A DNA stretch of 14,777 nucleotides from Ghiorsea sp. GTDB lineage: Bacteria > Pseudomonadota > Zetaproteobacteria > Mariprofundales > Mariprofundaceae. Under the pieces are notes generated by a model, which did no database searches, had not been told where the DNA came from, and saw only the letters and a program-made list of their open reading frames with translations. The DNA is taken from assembly GCA_027019685.1 (NCBI GenBank), contig JALUWH010000105.1:1-14777 (forward strand), given 5' to 3'. Position 1 is the stretch's first letter. Each line of letters starts with the position of its first letter. This document shows positions 1 to 7,465 of the stretch, piece by piece. Made by a program: the position numbers and the translations under genes.

Positions 1-225
1 AAGTTCCAACGTCGTCGTAAGTTCTGTAAGTTTTGTGCAGATAAAACATTAACAATTGATCATAAAGACCCAGGGCTGTTGGGACAATTTGTTTCAGAGC
101 GTTATAAAATTATCCCTTCGCGTGTAACAAGCACTTGTGCAAAACATCAACGTCAATTGACCACTGCGATTAAACGCGCACGTGTATTGGCATTGCTGTC
201 GTTTACACCTTTGCATCACGATTGA
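1..225 (+). CDS. rpsR: 30S ribosomal protein S18, 3' part (5' end outside window)
   Basis: This is the last 74 codons of S18, a small protein of the 30S platform that partners with S6. The reading frame is open from base 1 to a TGA at 223-225. The visible fragment begins within the arginine-rich RRRKFCKFC segment and contains the family motifs IIPSR, KHQRQL and IKRARVLALL. Four potential zinc ligands are present: a Cys-x2-Cys pair (fragment residues 9 and 12) and a Cys-x2-His pair (46 and 49). This is the zinc-binding C+ form of S18; E. coli S18 has lost most of these ligands. Only roughly a dozen or fewer N-terminal residues should be missing, given the usual length of about 75-85. The gene is followed 31 bp later by the DUF2232 gene and then rplI, so it is part of the S6-S18-L9 operon. 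Confidence 0.97.
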   Translation, partial: KFQRRRKFCKFCADKTLTIDHKDPGLLGQFVSERYKIIPSRVTSTCAKHQRQLTTAIKRARVLALLSFTPLHHD

Positions 226-256
226 TTGATTTGTTCACCATAAGGCAAGCCCTTAA

Positions 257-1261
257 ATGAGCCAAGACCCTGAGCAGCGTCTAGAAACTTTGCCTAAGTG
301 GGCAGACTTCTTTTTAACCAATCGTTTGCCGTGTGCAGCGTTAGTGGTAGTGATGTTAACTGCGGCTTATGGTTTTAGCGTGTTGTTTGGGCATATTCCT
401 ATCATCGGATTTTTAATGGTGGTTGTAGGAATGTTGTTGCACTTGGCAGTGCCTAGTGTGTTTGCTTTGGTGTTGTTTGGTGGTGGGTTGTTTTATAGCC
501 TGCAAGTTGGTGTGATTGCATCTGCGTTCATCTTGTTTTTGTCATCGGGAAGTTTTTATGTGACATTACTTTTTTTTGTAGTGTTTGTTGTTGCTTCTGC
601 TTTAACTGCAAAAACAATGGAGAGAGAAGGTTTGGGTCAGGCTGCTTGGGTATTGGCTGTAGTTTTATTTACAGTGGTGATACTGAGCTTGATGATTGCG
701 ATGGATACAACAGGTATTCAAGCATTTGTGTCTGAACTCTTTAAACCCATGATTGATGACATGGTAAGCAGTGTGCCAGCGACTGAAACACAAGCAGTGG
801 ATTCGATTAAGCAGTTGCAGGGCTGGGTAGTTAAAATATTCCCAGGTTTGTTGGTGTTTAGTTTATGGCTTGTATGGTGGGGTAATATAGTTTTTGCACG
901 TAAAATGGCAAAGCGATATAACTTTTACCAAGGCAATGATAGCAGTATGTTAGACTTTGCCCTACCAACATTGTTGATTTATGTATGGGTTGCTTTTGCA
1001 GCTATGGCATGGTTGGCAACAGGTGACTTGCAGTATGTAGCAGGCAATGGTTTGCTGGTGTTATCAGGTTTGCTTGCTGTGCAAGGTATTATGGTTGCTC
1101 ATGCTTGGTTTGAGAGCCGTAAGATGGTGAACACAATTATAGTGATGTATGTGATGTTATTTTTTTGGTCTGCTGTGGTGATATTGTTCATTGTGGTTGG
1201 ACTACTTGATTTTTGGTTTAATTTTCGTCGAAATATGATTTCGACAACAGGAGAAAAATGA
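257..1261 (+). CDS. DUF2232 (YybS-like) polytopic inner-membrane protein
   Basis: This 334-residue protein is almost entirely hydrophobic. About eight membrane helices can be read, near residues 23-45, 48-80, 82-117, 128-147, 190-214, 234-255, 260-282 and 292-322, with one longer polar loop at about 148-189. The charged N-terminus (about 20 residues) precedes the first helix. Its size, topology and position between rpsR and rplI match the DUF2232 family, which occurs at this place in many proteobacteria and whose function is not established. I saw no catalytic motif. The ATG at 257 is the first plausible start and has only a weak AAGG-like ribosome binding site. The stop TGA (1259-1261) overlaps the start of rplI, suggesting translational coupling. 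Family assignment rests on context and composition as well as sequence. Confidence 0.8.
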   Translation: MSQDPEQRLETLPKWADFFLTNRLPCAALVVVMLTAAYGFSVLFGHIPIIGFLMVVVGMLLHLAVPSVFALVLFGGGLFYSLQVGVIASAFILFLSSGSFYVTLLFFVVFVVASALTAKTMEREGLGQAAWVLAVVLFTVVILSLMIAMDTTGIQAFVSELFKPMIDDMVSSVPATETQAVDSIKQLQGWVVKIFPGLLVFSLWLVWWGNIVFARKMAKRYNFYQGNDSSMLDFALPTLLIYVWVAFAAMAWLATGDLQYVAGNGLLVLSGLLAVQGIMVAHAWFESRKMVNTIIVMYVMLFFWSAVVILFIVVGLLDFWFNFRRNMISTTGEK

Positions 1262-1707
1262 TGGATTTGATTCTTTTGGAACGTGTAGAAGGACTCGGAA
1301 ATGTTGGTGATGAAGTAAAAGTACGTGATGGTTATGGTCGCAACTTTTTATTACCTCAAAACAAAGCAATTGTTGCAAGCACTGGTAATGTAAAAGTGTT
1401 TGAACGTCGTCGCAAAGTTTTAGAAGATAAACAAGCAGAAGTTCTTGCTGCGGCAAAAGCGGAAGCTGAAAAATTATCTGCTTTGGATTTGGTTGTTGTT
1501 CGTGCAACCTCTGATGGCAAGCATTTGTATGGTTCTATTGGTGCTACAGAATTAGCAGCAATGATTAATGAACAAGACTTTGATGTTGCACGTCGTGACA
1601 TTTTGCTAGATGCACCCATTAAAGAAGTAGGTGAACATGAGTTTCGTGTTCGTTTGCATCCTGATGTGGTTGCAGAACTTAAAGTTAGCATTGAAGCTGA
1701 AGTATAA
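1261..1707 (+). CDS. rplI: 50S ribosomal protein L9
   Basis: L9 binds 23S rRNA near the base of the L1 stalk and helps keep the reading frame. The 148-residue product has the L9 N-terminal RNA-binding domain (LILLERVEGLGNVGDEVKV, then GYGRNFLLPQ at about residues 24-33), a long Lys/Ala/Glu-rich connecting helix (about 45-75) and the C-terminal domain (SIGATELAAMI and RLHPDV). Two adjacent ATGs exist, at 1258 and 1261. I prefer 1261: an AGGAG at 1249-1253 lies 7 bases upstream, and the product then aligns with the usual M-x-(V/L)-I-L-L start. Use of 1258 would add one Met. Either start overlaps the TGA of the upstream gene. The stop abuts the dnaB start with no gap. Confidence 0.96.
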   Translation: MDLILLERVEGLGNVGDEVKVRDGYGRNFLLPQNKAIVASTGNVKVFERRRKVLEDKQAEVLAAAKAEAEKLSALDLVVVRATSDGKHLYGSIGATELAAMINEQDFDVARRDILLDAPIKEVGEHEFRVRLHPDVVAELKVSIEAEV

Positions 1708-3090
1708 TTGATTGATGAAGGCAATACCCCGACACGTGAGTTAGGCTTGCGTGAACGGGTTCCCCCTCATGCGCGGGATGCTGAGTGTGCCGTGCTGGGT
1801 GGAATTATGCTTGATCCAGAGGCTCTTGAGCGTTTGGAGGGTATTTTATCGCCAGATCATTTTTACATCGCAGCCAATGGCAAAATATTTGCTGCTATTT
1901 ATGCTTTGTCAGCCGATAATCATCCTGTTGATGCTCTAACAGTTAAAGATTACTTAGAACGTTCAGGTGAGTTGGATCAGTGCGGTGGTGAAGTTTACCT
2001 AGGTGACTTGATTTCACTCATTCCTACCTCAGCAAATGTTAGGCATTATGCTGAAATTGTACGTGAACGTGCGATTTTACGACGTTTGTTGCAAGTTTGC
2101 TCAAAAATATCGCAAGAAGTCTATGAAAGCCCGATGAAGCCGGTGGCAGAACATTTGGATGTTTCTGAATCGCAGATTTTGGCTGTTTCAGAAAGTTTTA
2201 GTCAAGATAAGAAAAACTTCTTTTCCTTAAAAGAACTGATTCAAGAAGGTTATAAAGAATTACAAAAACGGTATGAAGATCAGCGTGCAGTGACAGGTGT
2301 ATCCACTGGTTTTATTGATTTGGATGAAAGTACGGCTGGCTTACAACGTGGAGACCTTATTATTATTGCAGGGCGGCCTAGCATGGGTAAAACGGCCTTT
2401 GTGATGAACTTAGCACAAAATGCTGCGATTCGTGATGAAGGCAATGCGAATGTGGTGGCTGTTTTTTCATTGGAAATGTCGGCACAACAAATTTCTATGC
2501 GTTTGTTGGCTGCAGAGTCTCAAGTGGATATGTCAAAAATGCGTACAGGTAGTTTTGTTCCTGATGATTGGCGTAAACTTGCAGCTGGTACGGCGAAACT
2601 TTCTGAAGCAGCTATTTTTGTTGATGATACCCCTGCGATTACAGTGCATGATATTAGAGCTAAGTGCCGTCGTTTAAAACGGGATCATGGTCGTCTTGAT
2701 GTGGTATTGATTGACTACCTGCAATTAATGACAGGTACGGCAGCAGAACGTAAAGACCTAGAAATCAGTGAAATGACCCGTTCACTTAAAGGTTTGGCTA
2801 AAGAGTTGGATGTACCTATTTTAGTACTGTCACAGCTAAACCGTTCACTTGAATCGCGCTCTGATAAACGACCTATGATGTCAGACTTACGAGAATCAGG
2901 TGCTATTGAACAAGATGCCGATGTAATTATGTTTATTTACCGTGATGAGGTTTATAATAAAAAACCTGAGAATGAAGGTAAAGCCGAGATTATTATTGCC
3001 AAACAAAGGAATGGACCAACTGGAACAGTACACCTTGCCTTTAGGAAAGAATTTACGCGCTTTGAAAATTTAGCCAAAGGTTTTGACTAG
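1708..3090 (+). CDS. dnaB: Replicative DNA helicase DnaB
   Basis: DnaB is the hexameric ring helicase that unwinds DNA 5'-3' at the replication fork and recruits primase. The 460-residue product has the N-terminal primase-interacting domain (VPPHARDAECAVLGGIMLD at about residues 18-36), a linker, and a RecA-like motor domain from about 175. Visible motor motifs are Walker A GRPSMGKT with Lys228-Thr229, Walker B VVLIDYLQL with Asp336, the LSQLNRSLE segment from about 374, and SDLRESGAIEQDAD in the last quarter. No intein interrupts the gene. The start is a TTG placed directly after the rplI stop, without a clear ribosome binding site, so translation is probably coupled to rplI. A TTG at 1747 is a less likely alternative. 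Length is normal for the family. Confidence 0.97.
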   Translation: MIDEGNTPTRELGLRERVPPHARDAECAVLGGIMLDPEALERLEGILSPDHFYIAANGKIFAAIYALSADNHPVDALTVKDYLERSGELDQCGGEVYLGDLISLIPTSANVRHYAEIVRERAILRRLLQVCSKISQEVYESPMKPVAEHLDVSESQILAVSESFSQDKKNFFSLKELIQEGYKELQKRYEDQRAVTGVSTGFIDLDESTAGLQRGDLIIIAGRPSMGKTAFVMNLAQNAAIRDEGNANVVAVFSLEMSAQQISMRLLAAESQVDMSKMRTGSFVPDDWRKLAAGTAKLSEAAIFVDDTPAITVHDIRAKCRRLKRDHGRLDVVLIDYLQLMTGTAAERKDLEISEMTRSLKGLAKELDVPILVLSQLNRSLESRSDKRPMMSDLRESGAIEQDADVIMFIYRDEVYNKKPENEGKAEIIIAKQRNGPTGTVHLAFRKEFTRFENLAKGFD

Positions 3091-3106
3091 CTTTCTGCCT
3101 AAAGCT
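3089..3106. terminator. Weak hairpin between convergent dnaB and response regulator gene
   Basis: A 6-bp stem (AGCTTT / AAAGCT) with a 6-base loop begins within the dnaB stop codon and lies between convergent genes only 20 bp apart. It is followed on the plus strand by a T-rich stretch (TGATTTATTCTTTT) but not by an unbroken T run. On the minus strand the downstream bases are poor in T. It is a possible but weak terminator for dnaB. Confidence 0.3.
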
Positions 3107-3110
3107 TGAT

Positions 3111-3767
3111 TTATTCTTTTAAATTAATAAAACCTAAGTGGGTTGCTTCAAAGACAGCTTCGGAGCGTGAGCTGACAGAAAGTTTTCGATAAATATTGCG
3201 AATATGAGCCCGTACAGTATTGGTTGATAAAGAAAAAGTCTCCGCTATTTCATCATAACTATACCCTTTAGCAATGAAGCGTAAAACTTCATTTTCTCTT
3301 GATGTTAGTGGGTTTTTTACTTGCGGAGCATGTTGCTCATCTTGTTTTTTAAAGCGTTTGATGAGGTGACGTGCAATTTCTGGGCTAATGGCGGACTCAC
3401 CACGCAATGTACTCATCACTGCATCACCCAACTCTTCAAAGGCCTGTTTTTTTAGCAAATAACTGCTTGCACCAGCTTCTAAGGCACTTACAACACTTTC
3501 TTCATCATCAAACATAGTAACAACCAATATTTCAATCTTTGGGTAGAGCTGCTTGGCTTGGGCGATGACCTTAACGCCATGTCCATCAGGTAAACCTAAG
3601 TCTGAAATAAGAATATCAGGTTGGTGTTCTTTTAATGCAATTAAGGCTTCTTCACAACTACCGACTGCTGCAGTAAGACGTAATTCTGGATGAATTTTTA
3701 TGGCTTTACTTAAAAGATGGCGCGTAGGTTTTTCATCTTCAAGTAGTAAGGCGTGATAAAGTTTCAT
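3111..3767 (-). CDS. NarL/FixJ-type response regulator (LuxR-family HTH)
   Basis: A two-component transcription factor of 218 residues. The receiver domain (about 1-120) has the acidic pair Glu10-Asp11, phospho-acceptor Asp56 in ILISDLGLPDGHG, switch residues Thr84 and Tyr103, and Lys106. All are in the expected places, so phosphorylation is likely functional. After a linker (about 123-150), the C-terminal LuxR-type helix-turn-helix runs from about 152 to 215, with LTSRENEVL, AKGYSYDEIAE and NTVRAHIRNIYRKL. No histidine kinase gene lies in the window, so the regulator is an orphan locally and its signal cannot be stated. It starts 8 bp after the glutaredoxin-like gene on the same strand, so the two are probably co-transcribed. 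It converges on dnaB. Confidence 0.93.
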   Translation of the reverse strand: MKLYHALLLEDEKPTRHLLSKAIKIHPELRLTAAVGSCEEALIALKEHQPDILISDLGLPDGHGVKVIAQAKQLYPKIEILVVTMFDDEESVVSALEAGASSYLLKKQAFEELGDAVMSTLRGESAISPEIARHLIKRFKKQDEQHAPQVKNPLTSRENEVLRFIAKGYSYDEIAETFSLSTNTVRAHIRNIYRKLSVSSRSEAVFEATHLGFINLKE

Positions 3768-3775
3768 GCAGTTTT

Positions 3776-4183
3776 TTAGTTGTCAGCTTTGGCGCTAAAT
3801 TCAGGGTCAAATGTTTTGTTGAGGTAAGCAATAATATCATTGGACTCATATAGCCACGTTGTCTGCTTACCCTCATCAATGCGTAAACAAGGCACTTTGA
3901 TTGTGCCACCTTCTTTTTCAAGTGTGTTGCGATGTTCTCCATCGCGAACTTGTGCATTACGGTATTCCAAAGGGATATTTAAACGGTGAACAGTGCGCCG
4001 TGTTTTTATACAAAAAGGACAAGCGAAATATTGGTACATCGACATGTTTTCAGCGATGGTATCCACACGTTGTTGCTCTTCAGGGCTACGTTTGATTTTA
4101 CGAGGGTTGGTTAACCAGCTAACAAAAGCCATCAATCCACCCACACCTTCACGAAAAATTTTAAGTGAAATCTTTTTAAGCAT
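3776..4183 (-). CDS. Glutaredoxin-like protein (GST N-terminal/thioredoxin fold) with N-terminal extension
   Basis: A 135-residue thiol-redox protein. Residues about 48-130 form a glutaredoxin/GST-N fold: MYQYFACPFC with a redox-active Cys55-x2-Cys58 pair, the cis-proline segment IKVPCL (Pro98, followed by Cys99), and a glutathione-contacting ESNDII segment near 114-119. The first 45 or so residues are unlike classical glutaredoxin. They hold a basic and hydrophobic stretch (LKKISLKIF ... GGLMAFVSWLTNP) followed by RKIKRSPEEQQRVD. This resembles a family of membrane-associated glutaredoxins in proteobacteria that I recognise by pattern; membrane attachment is inferred. The start lies after a weak GGGG-type ribosome binding site. 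The gene is divergent from citrate synthase and upstream of a response regulator. Substrate unknown. Confidence 0.85.
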   Translation of the reverse strand: MLKKISLKIFREGVGGLMAFVSWLTNPRKIKRSPEEQQRVDTIAENMSMYQYFACPFCIKTRRTVHRLNIPLEYRNAQVRDGEHRNTLEKEGGTIKVPCLRIDEGKQTTWLYESNDIIAYLNKTFDPEFSAKADN

Positions 4184-4296
4184 GTACTAAAGCCCCAATT
4201 GGTATCGTAAATATTAAAAATGAGATGCGATGCTAACAGTATGTATTTGAATTTCACAACCTTTTAATGCTGTATGTGCAATATTGACAACATTAG

Positions 4297-4319
4297 TGCA
4301 AAACGTAGCTTGTTTTGCA
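4297..4319. promoter_or_regulatory. Perfect inverted repeat upstream of citrate synthase, candidate operator
   Basis: TGCAAAAC is repeated in inverse orientation as GTTTTGCA with a 7-base spacer (arms 4297-4304 and 4312-4319). It sits in the 194-bp region between the divergent glutaredoxin-like gene and citrate synthase, about 60 bp before the citrate synthase ATG. A TTGACA hexamer at 4284-4289 lies just upstream on the plus strand. The nearest -10 match (TAGCTT, 4306-4311) is poor and would lie inside the repeat. Symmetry and position suggest a binding site for a dimeric regulator. The protein is unknown. Confidence 0.4.
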
Positions 4320-4377
4320 TTAGGTTGCGCGTTCATTGTTAGCGCTATTGCTTCGTGTACGAGATAAGGAGATAATA

Positions 4378-5541
4378 ATGACTTCAGAACATGATATTTC
4401 ATGTTATTCACCAGGGCTTGCAGGAATTCCAGTTGCAGAATCCGCTGTATCAACGATTGATGGGCAGCAAGGTGTGCTTGCATATCGAGGCATTGATATT
4501 GAAGAGTTGGCTGAGAAGTCTTCGTATGAAGAAACATCCTTTCTATTGATTTACGGACGTTTGCCGACTGCTGATGAATTGGCGAAGTTTGATGCAGACT
4601 TGCGCCACCACCGTCGTATTAAATTCCGTATTCGTGATATGATGAAGTGTTTTCCAGAGTCGGCTCATCCTATGGATGCGTTGCAAGCATGTGTGGCGGT
4701 ATTGGGTATGTATTATCCCATTGAAAAAGGTTTGAATCAACAGCTTGGTGAAGATGATATTCGTGAGGTTTACTTACGATTGATTGCAAAACTACCAACG
4801 ATTGTTGCTGCACATGCACGTATGCGAAAAGGTGATGACCCAATTCAACCACGTGATGACTTATCACATGCAGCTAATTTTCTTTATATGTTAAGTGGAG
4901 AAGAACCTAGCCCATTGGCAGAGCGAATTATGGATGTAGCACTTATCGTACATGCAGAGCACACTATGAATGCCAGTACATTTTCGACTATGGTGGTAGC
5001 ATCATCTCAAGCAGACCCTTACTCATCTATTAGCGCGGCTGTAGGTTCATTGTCTGGTGCGTTGCATGGTGGTGCGAATGAAGATGTTTTGCACATGCTT
5101 GATGAGATTGGTTCATTAGAGAATGCAGAGAAGTATTTACAAGATAAGCTTACCAATAAGAAGAAAATTGCTGGTTTAGGACATAGAATTTATAAAACCA
5201 AAGACCCTAGGGCAACCTTGTTGCAAAAGTTATATGGTGAGTTGGCAAAAGAAGTTGGTGAAGATCCTACTTATGAAATTGCTCGTTATATAGAGCAGTT
5301 CTCAAAAGATACTTTGGGTAAGAAGGGCGTGTGCCCTAACGTGGATTTTTATTCAGGTATTGTGTACCGTAAGCTTGGCATTGAAACAGATTTGTTTACA
5401 CCTATTTTTGCGGTATCGCGTGTGGCAGGCTGGTTGGCTCACTGGCGTGAGCAATTGGCAGATGGTCGTATTTACCGACCTATGCAAATTTATACAGGGA
5501 AAACTAATCAGGGTTATATTCCTATAGAAGATAGAACGTAG
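4378..5541 (+). CDS. gltA: Citrate synthase (type I, short form)
   Basis: Condenses acetyl-CoA and oxaloacetate to citrate at the entry of the TCA cycle. From the ATG at 4378 the product is 387 residues, the size of short citrate synthases (Bacillus/cyanobacterial type) rather than the roughly 427-residue E. coli GltA. The three catalytic residues are visible: His230 in GALHGGANEDV, His269 in GLGHRIYKTKDPRA and Asp323 in CPNVDFYSG. The N-terminal YRGIDIEELAE signature is present. This start is chosen because AAGGAG (4366-4371) lies 6 bases upstream; the frame is open further 5' but without such a site. 2-Methylcitrate synthase is a close paralogue that I cannot exclude by eye, but no prp genes are nearby. 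The gene appears monocistronic: a terminator follows. Confidence 0.93.
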   Translation: MTSEHDISCYSPGLAGIPVAESAVSTIDGQQGVLAYRGIDIEELAEKSSYEETSFLLIYGRLPTADELAKFDADLRHHRRIKFRIRDMMKCFPESAHPMDALQACVAVLGMYYPIEKGLNQQLGEDDIREVYLRLIAKLPTIVAAHARMRKGDDPIQPRDDLSHAANFLYMLSGEEPSPLAERIMDVALIVHAEHTMNASTFSTMVVASSQADPYSSISAAVGSLSGALHGGANEDVLHMLDEIGSLENAEKYLQDKLTNKKKIAGLGHRIYKTKDPRATLLQKLYGELAKEVGEDPTYEIARYIEQFSKDTLGKKGVCPNVDFYSGIVYRKLGIETDLFTPIFAVSRVAGWLAHWREQLADGRIYRPMQIYTGKTNQGYIPIEDRT

Positions 5542-5565
5542 ATTGTTTTCAACTGCAATAAAAGA

Positions 5566-5589
5566 CTTGGGACAACCCTAGTTTTTTTT
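5566..5589 (+). terminator. Rho-independent terminator after citrate synthase
   Basis: CTTGGG and CCCTAG form a stem with one T-T mismatch around a 4-base loop (ACAA). Eight consecutive T residues (5582-5589) follow at once. It lies 25 bp after the citrate synthase stop codon on the plus strand. Confidence 0.65.
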
Positions 5590-5771
5590 AACCTTTTTGG
5601 GAATATGAGCAGCCTTTCCACTACATCTAATCTAATAATGATTCATATTAAAACAATAAACTATGAAAAATAATATCTAGGTTCTTTGGGCACTCTCCTT
5701 TATTAAGGTTGTACTTACGGGGTGCTCGCGCATCTTTTTGGAGAAAATACAGCATACTTGAATCTTGAACA
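5590..5771. other. AT-rich non-coding stretch with no recognised feature
   Basis: Between the citrate synthase terminator and the promoter of the TPR-barrel gene there is no convincing open frame, tRNA-like fold or strong hairpin. A GGAG within TTTTTGGAGAAAA (5735-5747) has no start codon at a suitable distance. Confidence 0.5.
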
Positions 5772-5800
5772 TTGCCAAAATAAGATTAGGTGGCTATATA
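5772..5800 (+). promoter_or_regulatory. Candidate sigma-70 promoter for the TPR-barrel/FecR genes
   Basis: TTGCCA (5772-5777, five of six matches to TTGACA) is followed after 17 bases by TATATA (5795-5800, four of six matches to TATAAT). A TATACT at 5806-5811 is a better -10 hexamer but has no good -35 at the right distance. Transcription would begin near 5807, giving a leader of about 35 bases before the ATG at 5841. Confidence 0.4.
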
Positions 5801-5840
5801 TAGTTTATACTATGTAAGTTTTAGGGAAGAGTCATTAATA

Positions 5841-7385
5841 ATGAAACATATAATCTTTATTTTGTTGGCGACATACATAACCATGCATTCGTCTGCTTTA
5901 TCTGCTGCTGGGCTTAACAATATTGACCAGGGTAACCTTATTTCAGCTATAGAAGACTATCGCTTTAGTGATTATGAGTCTGCTATTCCTACCCTTGAAA
6001 GCTTATATCATAAATCTCCAAATAGTTTACTCACCATGCAATATTTAGCTTTATCTTATCAGGAAACAGAGCAAGCAGGTAAGGCTGCTGCTACATTTGA
6101 AGCATGGCTAAAAGCTAATCAATACGATACATCTTCAGCATCTCGATTTGCTTGGTTGGGCTTAACCAATGCTTATCTTGGAATGGGAGAGCTTACAAAA
6201 GCTGAAACTACACTTTCGACTTGGGTAAAAGCCAATCCCAAGGATATTCAAGCACAAATCACATTGGGGGATATACTGGTCAAACAGCAGGCTTACGTTA
6301 AAGCTAATGCCTTGTGGGACAGTATTCTCAAGCATCCCGATGCTAAGGCTTCGGATCAAGCCGCTGCTTGGTATTATAAAGCTTGGATAGCTTACAATAA
6401 TCAAGAGGTTGAACAGACACAAGATTTTGCCAAGAAGTCTTTAGCAGCAGATAAGGAAGGCGTATACGCAAATGCAGCTAAACAGTTGGAAGCATCGCCT
6501 GCACAACAGCAATTAGGTTTTAATGGCTTTGCAGCGTTGGAGACTTTCTATAATTCGAATGTAAAGCTTGTTCCCGAAAGCTTAACCTCAAGCAAATGGG
6601 GAGGTGACAAGGGCATACAAGGAACTTTAGTTTTAGGTTGGGGGCTGCCCAAAGTTGCTTTAAACTATATATTTTCAGGCTCCGTACACCAAGACTATAG
6701 CGATTATGATTTGTCTGCACATATCATTTCTGCGGCATGGCAAAAAGATAGCACATGGCGCTTCAAACCTTTTTATGAATATATAATATTGGGTGGAGAT
6801 AAACTATATCAATCTTTGGGTACTGGTATTTATTATACCCAAAATACATGGATTTATGAATACACATTTAAACTAAAAAGCTTTAACGATGCCTTTGGTA
6901 GTAATGCTGTTGATTTAACAAGGCTTGGTGGTAGTAGCCATGAATTAAGAGCAAAAACAGATATTAGAACCAAGACTCTTACCTTCACTGTTTCACCTTA
7001 TCTTCTAGCAGAACTGACCAAAGGTGATGCGACACATGATAATTCAGACAGTTATTATCAACTTGGAGGCGATGCCTCAACTAATATTTCTTGGGCAAAA
7101 GGTTGGGATACAAATATCAAGTTAGCCATGTATTCGAGGTTATATGCAGCAGCAGATACCAGTATACTATTAAGCTTAACAGACACAACAAAGCGTAATG
7201 ATAACTTTTTTCAAATAAGTACTGCAACATCTTGGAAGCCTTGGGATATTTATGACATATCTTTTATCATCAATGCCTCATACCTCAAAAATATATCTAA
7301 CTATGATAGTAGTTTGGTTACCGCTGTTTCCAGTAAGGCTTATTCAGCGTGGCGAATTGGAAGCATGTTAACAGGGCAGTGGTAG
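5841..7385 (+). CDS. Secreted TPR protein with C-terminal outer-membrane beta-barrel (Slam-like architecture)
   Basis: A 514-residue protein with a Sec signal peptide (MKH, hydrophobic core, cleavage likely near Ala22 in SALSA-AG). Residues about 24-225 are helical TPR-like repeats, with recurring patterns such as YLALSYQETEQAGKA and LGLTNAYLGMGELTKAE. From about 228 the composition changes to alternating aromatic strands with Asp/Asn/Ser turns, beginning with an NSNV motif (238-241). The chain ends in Trp, a usual C-terminal residue of outer-membrane barrels. TPR plus a barrel of about 290 residues is the layout of surface lipoprotein assembly modifiers (Slam/DUF560), but I cannot confirm membership. 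The ATG at 5841, with GGGAAG upstream and the signal peptide directly after it, is preferred to a GTG at 5790. The FecR-domain gene lies 80 bp downstream. Function unknown; an export or anchoring role is inference. Confidence 0.7.
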   Translation: MKHIIFILLATYITMHSSALSAAGLNNIDQGNLISAIEDYRFSDYESAIPTLESLYHKSPNSLLTMQYLALSYQETEQAGKAAATFEAWLKANQYDTSSASRFAWLGLTNAYLGMGELTKAETTLSTWVKANPKDIQAQITLGDILVKQQAYVKANALWDSILKHPDAKASDQAAAWYYKAWIAYNNQEVEQTQDFAKKSLAADKEGVYANAAKQLEASPAQQQLGFNGFAALETFYNSNVKLVPESLTSSKWGGDKGIQGTLVLGWGLPKVALNYIFSGSVHQDYSDYDLSAHIISAAWQKDSTWRFKPFYEYIILGGDKLYQSLGTGIYYTQNTWIYEYTFKLKSFNDAFGSNAVDLTRLGGSSHELRAKTDIRTKTLTFTVSPYLLAELTKGDATHDNSDSYYQLGGDASTNISWAKGWDTNIKLAMYSRLYAAADTSILLSLTDTTKRNDNFFQISTATSWKPWDIYDISFIINASYLKNISNYDSSLVTAVSSKAYSAWRIGSMLTGQW

Positions 7386-7465
7386 TTTAATATTAAATGT
7401 TTTTAGCTATGCTATCTTATATACACTAGGTTGTAATAAAGTTTAATCATTGACAGGAGTAAGTT

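Noticed and set aside
570..577. Run of eight T residues inside the DUF2232 gene as a possible slippage or frameshift site
   Set aside because: The frame is intact on both sides and encodes continuous hydrophobic sequence, so there is no sign of a shift.
4214..4537. Minus-strand open frame overlapping the citrate synthase start and upstream region
   Set aside because: No family resemblance or ribosome binding site; it is antisense to the citrate synthase N-terminus and rich in residues typical of out-of-frame translation.
5630..5652. Fur-box-like AT-rich stretch (AATAATGATTCATATTA) upstream of the TPR-barrel gene
   Set aside because: Only about 12 of 19 positions match the Fur consensus, all in A/T runs, and it lies about 150 bp before the likely promoter. 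In sequence this AT-rich such matches are expected by chance.
5790..5840. GTG start 51 bases upstream for the TPR-barrel protein
   Set aside because: It would place 17 polar residues before the signal peptide and has no good ribosome binding site. It also overlaps the likely promoter.
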